Source of the DNA: Cupidesulfovibrio sp000226255
GTDB taxonomy: Bacteria > Desulfobacterota > Desulfovibrionia > Desulfovibrionales > Desulfovibrionaceae
DNA length: 64,000 nt
Reading direction: 5' to 3'
Assembly (NCBI RefSeq): GCF_003402415.2
Contig: NZ_AP036014.1
Span: forward strand, 2,604,001 to 2,668,000
The position numbers were made by a program, and so were the translations under genes. Shown in pieces: positions 62,834 to 64,000 of this stretch. The notes under the pieces were generated by a model. That model ran no database searches. It saw nothing but the letters and a program-made list of their open reading frames with translations, and had not been told where the DNA came from. Every line of letters begins with the position of its first letter. Positions within the stretch are counted from its first letter, which is position 1.

Positions 62834-63232
62834 ATGCCCGCCACCGAACCCGACGCCCGCAAGGGACGCGAAGCCCTTGGACACTGGCTCGACGAAATGG
62901 CCACCGCCGTGCGCGACATCGAGCGCGAGGCCGAACAGGCTCTGCACAAGAACGAGGATCAGGACGCCTACCGCGACCTCATGCGCCGCAAGGCGCAACT
63001 GCTGACCTCGCTGCCCGACCGCGCCCGCGACCTGCTGCCCCAGTTCGAGGGGCACGAGCGCGACGCCATCGCCGACCGGCTGTCCCGCTTCGCATCCAGC
63101 GCATCCAACGCCCTGCGCATCGACTCCGTGTTCTACATGTCCGCCCTGCTCTACCCGGAGGACTACGCCCCGGGCCAGCCCAACGACCTTGAAACCTTCG
63201 CCGCCGCAGTGCGCGAAGGACGCGCCGGATAG
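62834..63232 (+). CDS. Hypothetical helical protein
   Basis: The 132-aa protein (MPATEPDARKGREALGHWLDEM) follows AGGAGGAGCCACCC. It is largely helical and charged, with LLTSLPDRARDLLPQFEGHERDAIADRLSRFASSASNALRIDSVFYMSALLYPEDY. No family recognised. A 22-bp stem terminator follows. Confidence 0.75.
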   Translation: MPATEPDARKGREALGHWLDEMATAVRDIEREAEQALHKNEDQDAYRDLMRRKAQLLTSLPDRARDLLPQFEGHERDAIADRLSRFASSASNALRIDSVFYMSALLYPEDYAPGQPNDLETFAAAVREGRAG

Positions 63233-63306
63233 GCGACAGTACAGGTTGGACAGGCCGAACGGTTTCGCCGGACAAGCGGCGCAACACGGCCCGGCGACAG
63301 CCGAAC

Positions 63307-63357
63307 ACCAAAAGCAAACGCCCGGACACGCGAAATGTCCGGGCGTTTGCTTTTGGT
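63307..63357. terminator. Long perfect bidirectional terminator
   Basis: A 22-bp perfect stem, beginning ACCAAAAGCAAACGCCCGG, pairs across loop CGCGAAA and carries A and T tracts within both arms. The following 63358-63648 holds no gene; GCCACGGC/GCCGTGGC pair near 63560. Confidence 0.85.
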
Positions 63358-63648
63358 TTACGAGCAGCGCGACCACGCCCTCGACCGGCAGGCACTATCA
63401 GGGAAGATTCAACCGGCCACTGTCTTCCGTCTTCCCGATCCCGCGCCCCCTCCGCCTTCGCACCGGGCGGGGCGAGGGGGCGGCCTGCGATGGCGAAACG
63501 CGGCGGCGGCCCCGAAGGCAAGGCGCGGTGCGCCACGACGACGACGGCGTAGCAGCGCCACGGCAAGGAAGCCGTGGCGTGCCGCAACGCAGCCAGCGGG
63601 GAAGGCCGTCGCGTTACAGCCGCAGGCCGCCCCCGAGCACCGCCCACG

Positions 63649-63775
63649 CGCATCCGGGAATTTTGTCCCGAGGGCAAGGAAGACGGCGCGTTGCGCGAAG
63701 GGAGCGTACTCTTATCGTACGTGACCGCAGCGCACGCGCCGTCTGACGCAGCCATCGGGCAAAAGGCCCGATGCG
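63649..63775 (-). repeat. Structured element, copy 5, after yajQ
   Basis: On the minus strand it begins immediately after the yajQ stop. Outer arms CGCATCGGG / CCCGGATGCG pair with mismatches and continue to GATGGC / GCCCTC. The left loop has TGCGTCA and the right TTCCTTG. The inner stem is GACGGCGCG / CGCGCCGTC. The apex is GGTCACGTACGAT then AAGAGTACGCTCCC; CGTAC pairs with GTACG around GATAAGA. Confidence 0.85.
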
Positions 63776-64000
63776 CTAGGCTTTCATGTTGACGAACTGA
63801 AGGGGAATGCCCAACTCCTCCCCCCGCAGCAACTGGATGACTTCCTGAAGGTCGTCGATCTTCTTGCCGGTGACGCGCACCTGGTCGTCCTGGATGGCGG
63901 CCTGCACCTTCAGCTTCGAGTCCTTGATCTTCTTGACGATCTTTTGCGCGACGTCCTTGGCGATGCCTTCCTGAATCACCACGTCGCGCTTGACCTGGCC
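63776..64000 (-). CDS. yajQ: YajQ-family protein, C-terminal part (partial)
   Basis: The last 74 residues of a YajQ protein are present; the 5' part lies beyond the window. GQVKRDVVIQEGIAKDVAQKIVK, then QAAIQDDQVRVTGKKIDDLQEVI and GIPLQFVNMKA match the family closely. YajQ is a small nucleotide-binding protein reported to bind c-di-GMP in Xanthomonas. Its TAG stop abuts a structured element. Confidence 0.93.
   Translation of the reverse strand, partial: GQVKRDVVIQEGIAKDVAQKIVKKIKDSKLKVQAAIQDDQVRVTGKKIDDLQEVIQLLRGEELGIPLQFVNMKA

Noticed and set aside
63540..63600. Possible sixth copy of the structured element
   Set aside because: A GCCACGGC/GCCGTGGC hairpin with GGCAAGGAAG is present, but the conserved apex (GGTC, AAGAGTA, CTCCC) is absent.

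Overview
The window is about 64 kb of very GC-rich DNA. Gene order and content point to a sulfate-reducing member of the Desulfovibrionaceae, Nitratidesulfovibrio/Desulfovibrio vulgaris-like. The block rpmB / yceD-rpmF-plsX-fabH-fabG-acpP-fabF-glyA-dCMP deaminase-ribD-ribE-ribBA-ribH-nusB-leuS-lptE-holA-radC is the arrangement I recall from that group. An aldehyde:ferredoxin oxidoreductase, many chemoreceptors and abundant c-di-GMP proteins fit it. The species call is inference. No phage, transposase gene, CRISPR array, rRNA or tRNA was seen.

Layout. 1-5.7 kb: envelope genes (PAP2 phosphatase end, ArnT-like glycosyltransferase, rhomboid protease, FxsA, EamA transporter). 5.8-19 kb: ribosomal proteins L28/L32, then fatty-acid synthesis initiation and elongation, glyA, dCMP deaminase and the riboflavin genes with nusB. 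19-27.5 kb: leuS, lptE, holA, radC, acylphosphatase and lon. 27.7-36.2 kb, mostly minus strand: a GGDEF/EAL protein, an AI-2E-family permease, small unknown proteins, mazG coupled to an unknown gene, and cvpA. 36.6-45.8 kb: signalling (HDOD, GAF/PAS, receiver-HD-GYP with a MoaD-like protein, a Cache chemoreceptor, a sigma-54 activator with a degenerate receiver, and an apparent ribbon-helix-helix/PilZ fusion). 46-53.3 kb: aldehyde:ferredoxin oxidoreductase and neighbours, murJ, and a SAM-I riboswitch with terminator ahead of an unknown 88-aa protein. 53.5-64 kb: HAD hydrolase, groES-groEL with a CIRCE operator, an NhaC-type antiporter, an ABC-F ATPase, a chemoreceptor with a Cys-rich tail, and yajQ cut by the window end.

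The most unusual signal is between genes. Five copies of a structured element (about 120-145 bp, one enlarged by insertions) start within a few bases of a stop codon, always in the same orientation as that gene (fabH, fabF, ribD, the unknown gene after mazG, yajQ). Each has an outer and an inner stem whose sequences differ between copies but stay self-complementary, a conserved internal loop, and a conserved apex with a covarying mini-hairpin. The fabH copy is interrupted twice by a separate hairpin repeat of about 55 nt. The same small repeat sits in the loop of an unrelated G-rich hairpin repeat after glyA. This looks like an undescribed structured RNA family together with a nested, hairpin-loop-targeting miniature element.
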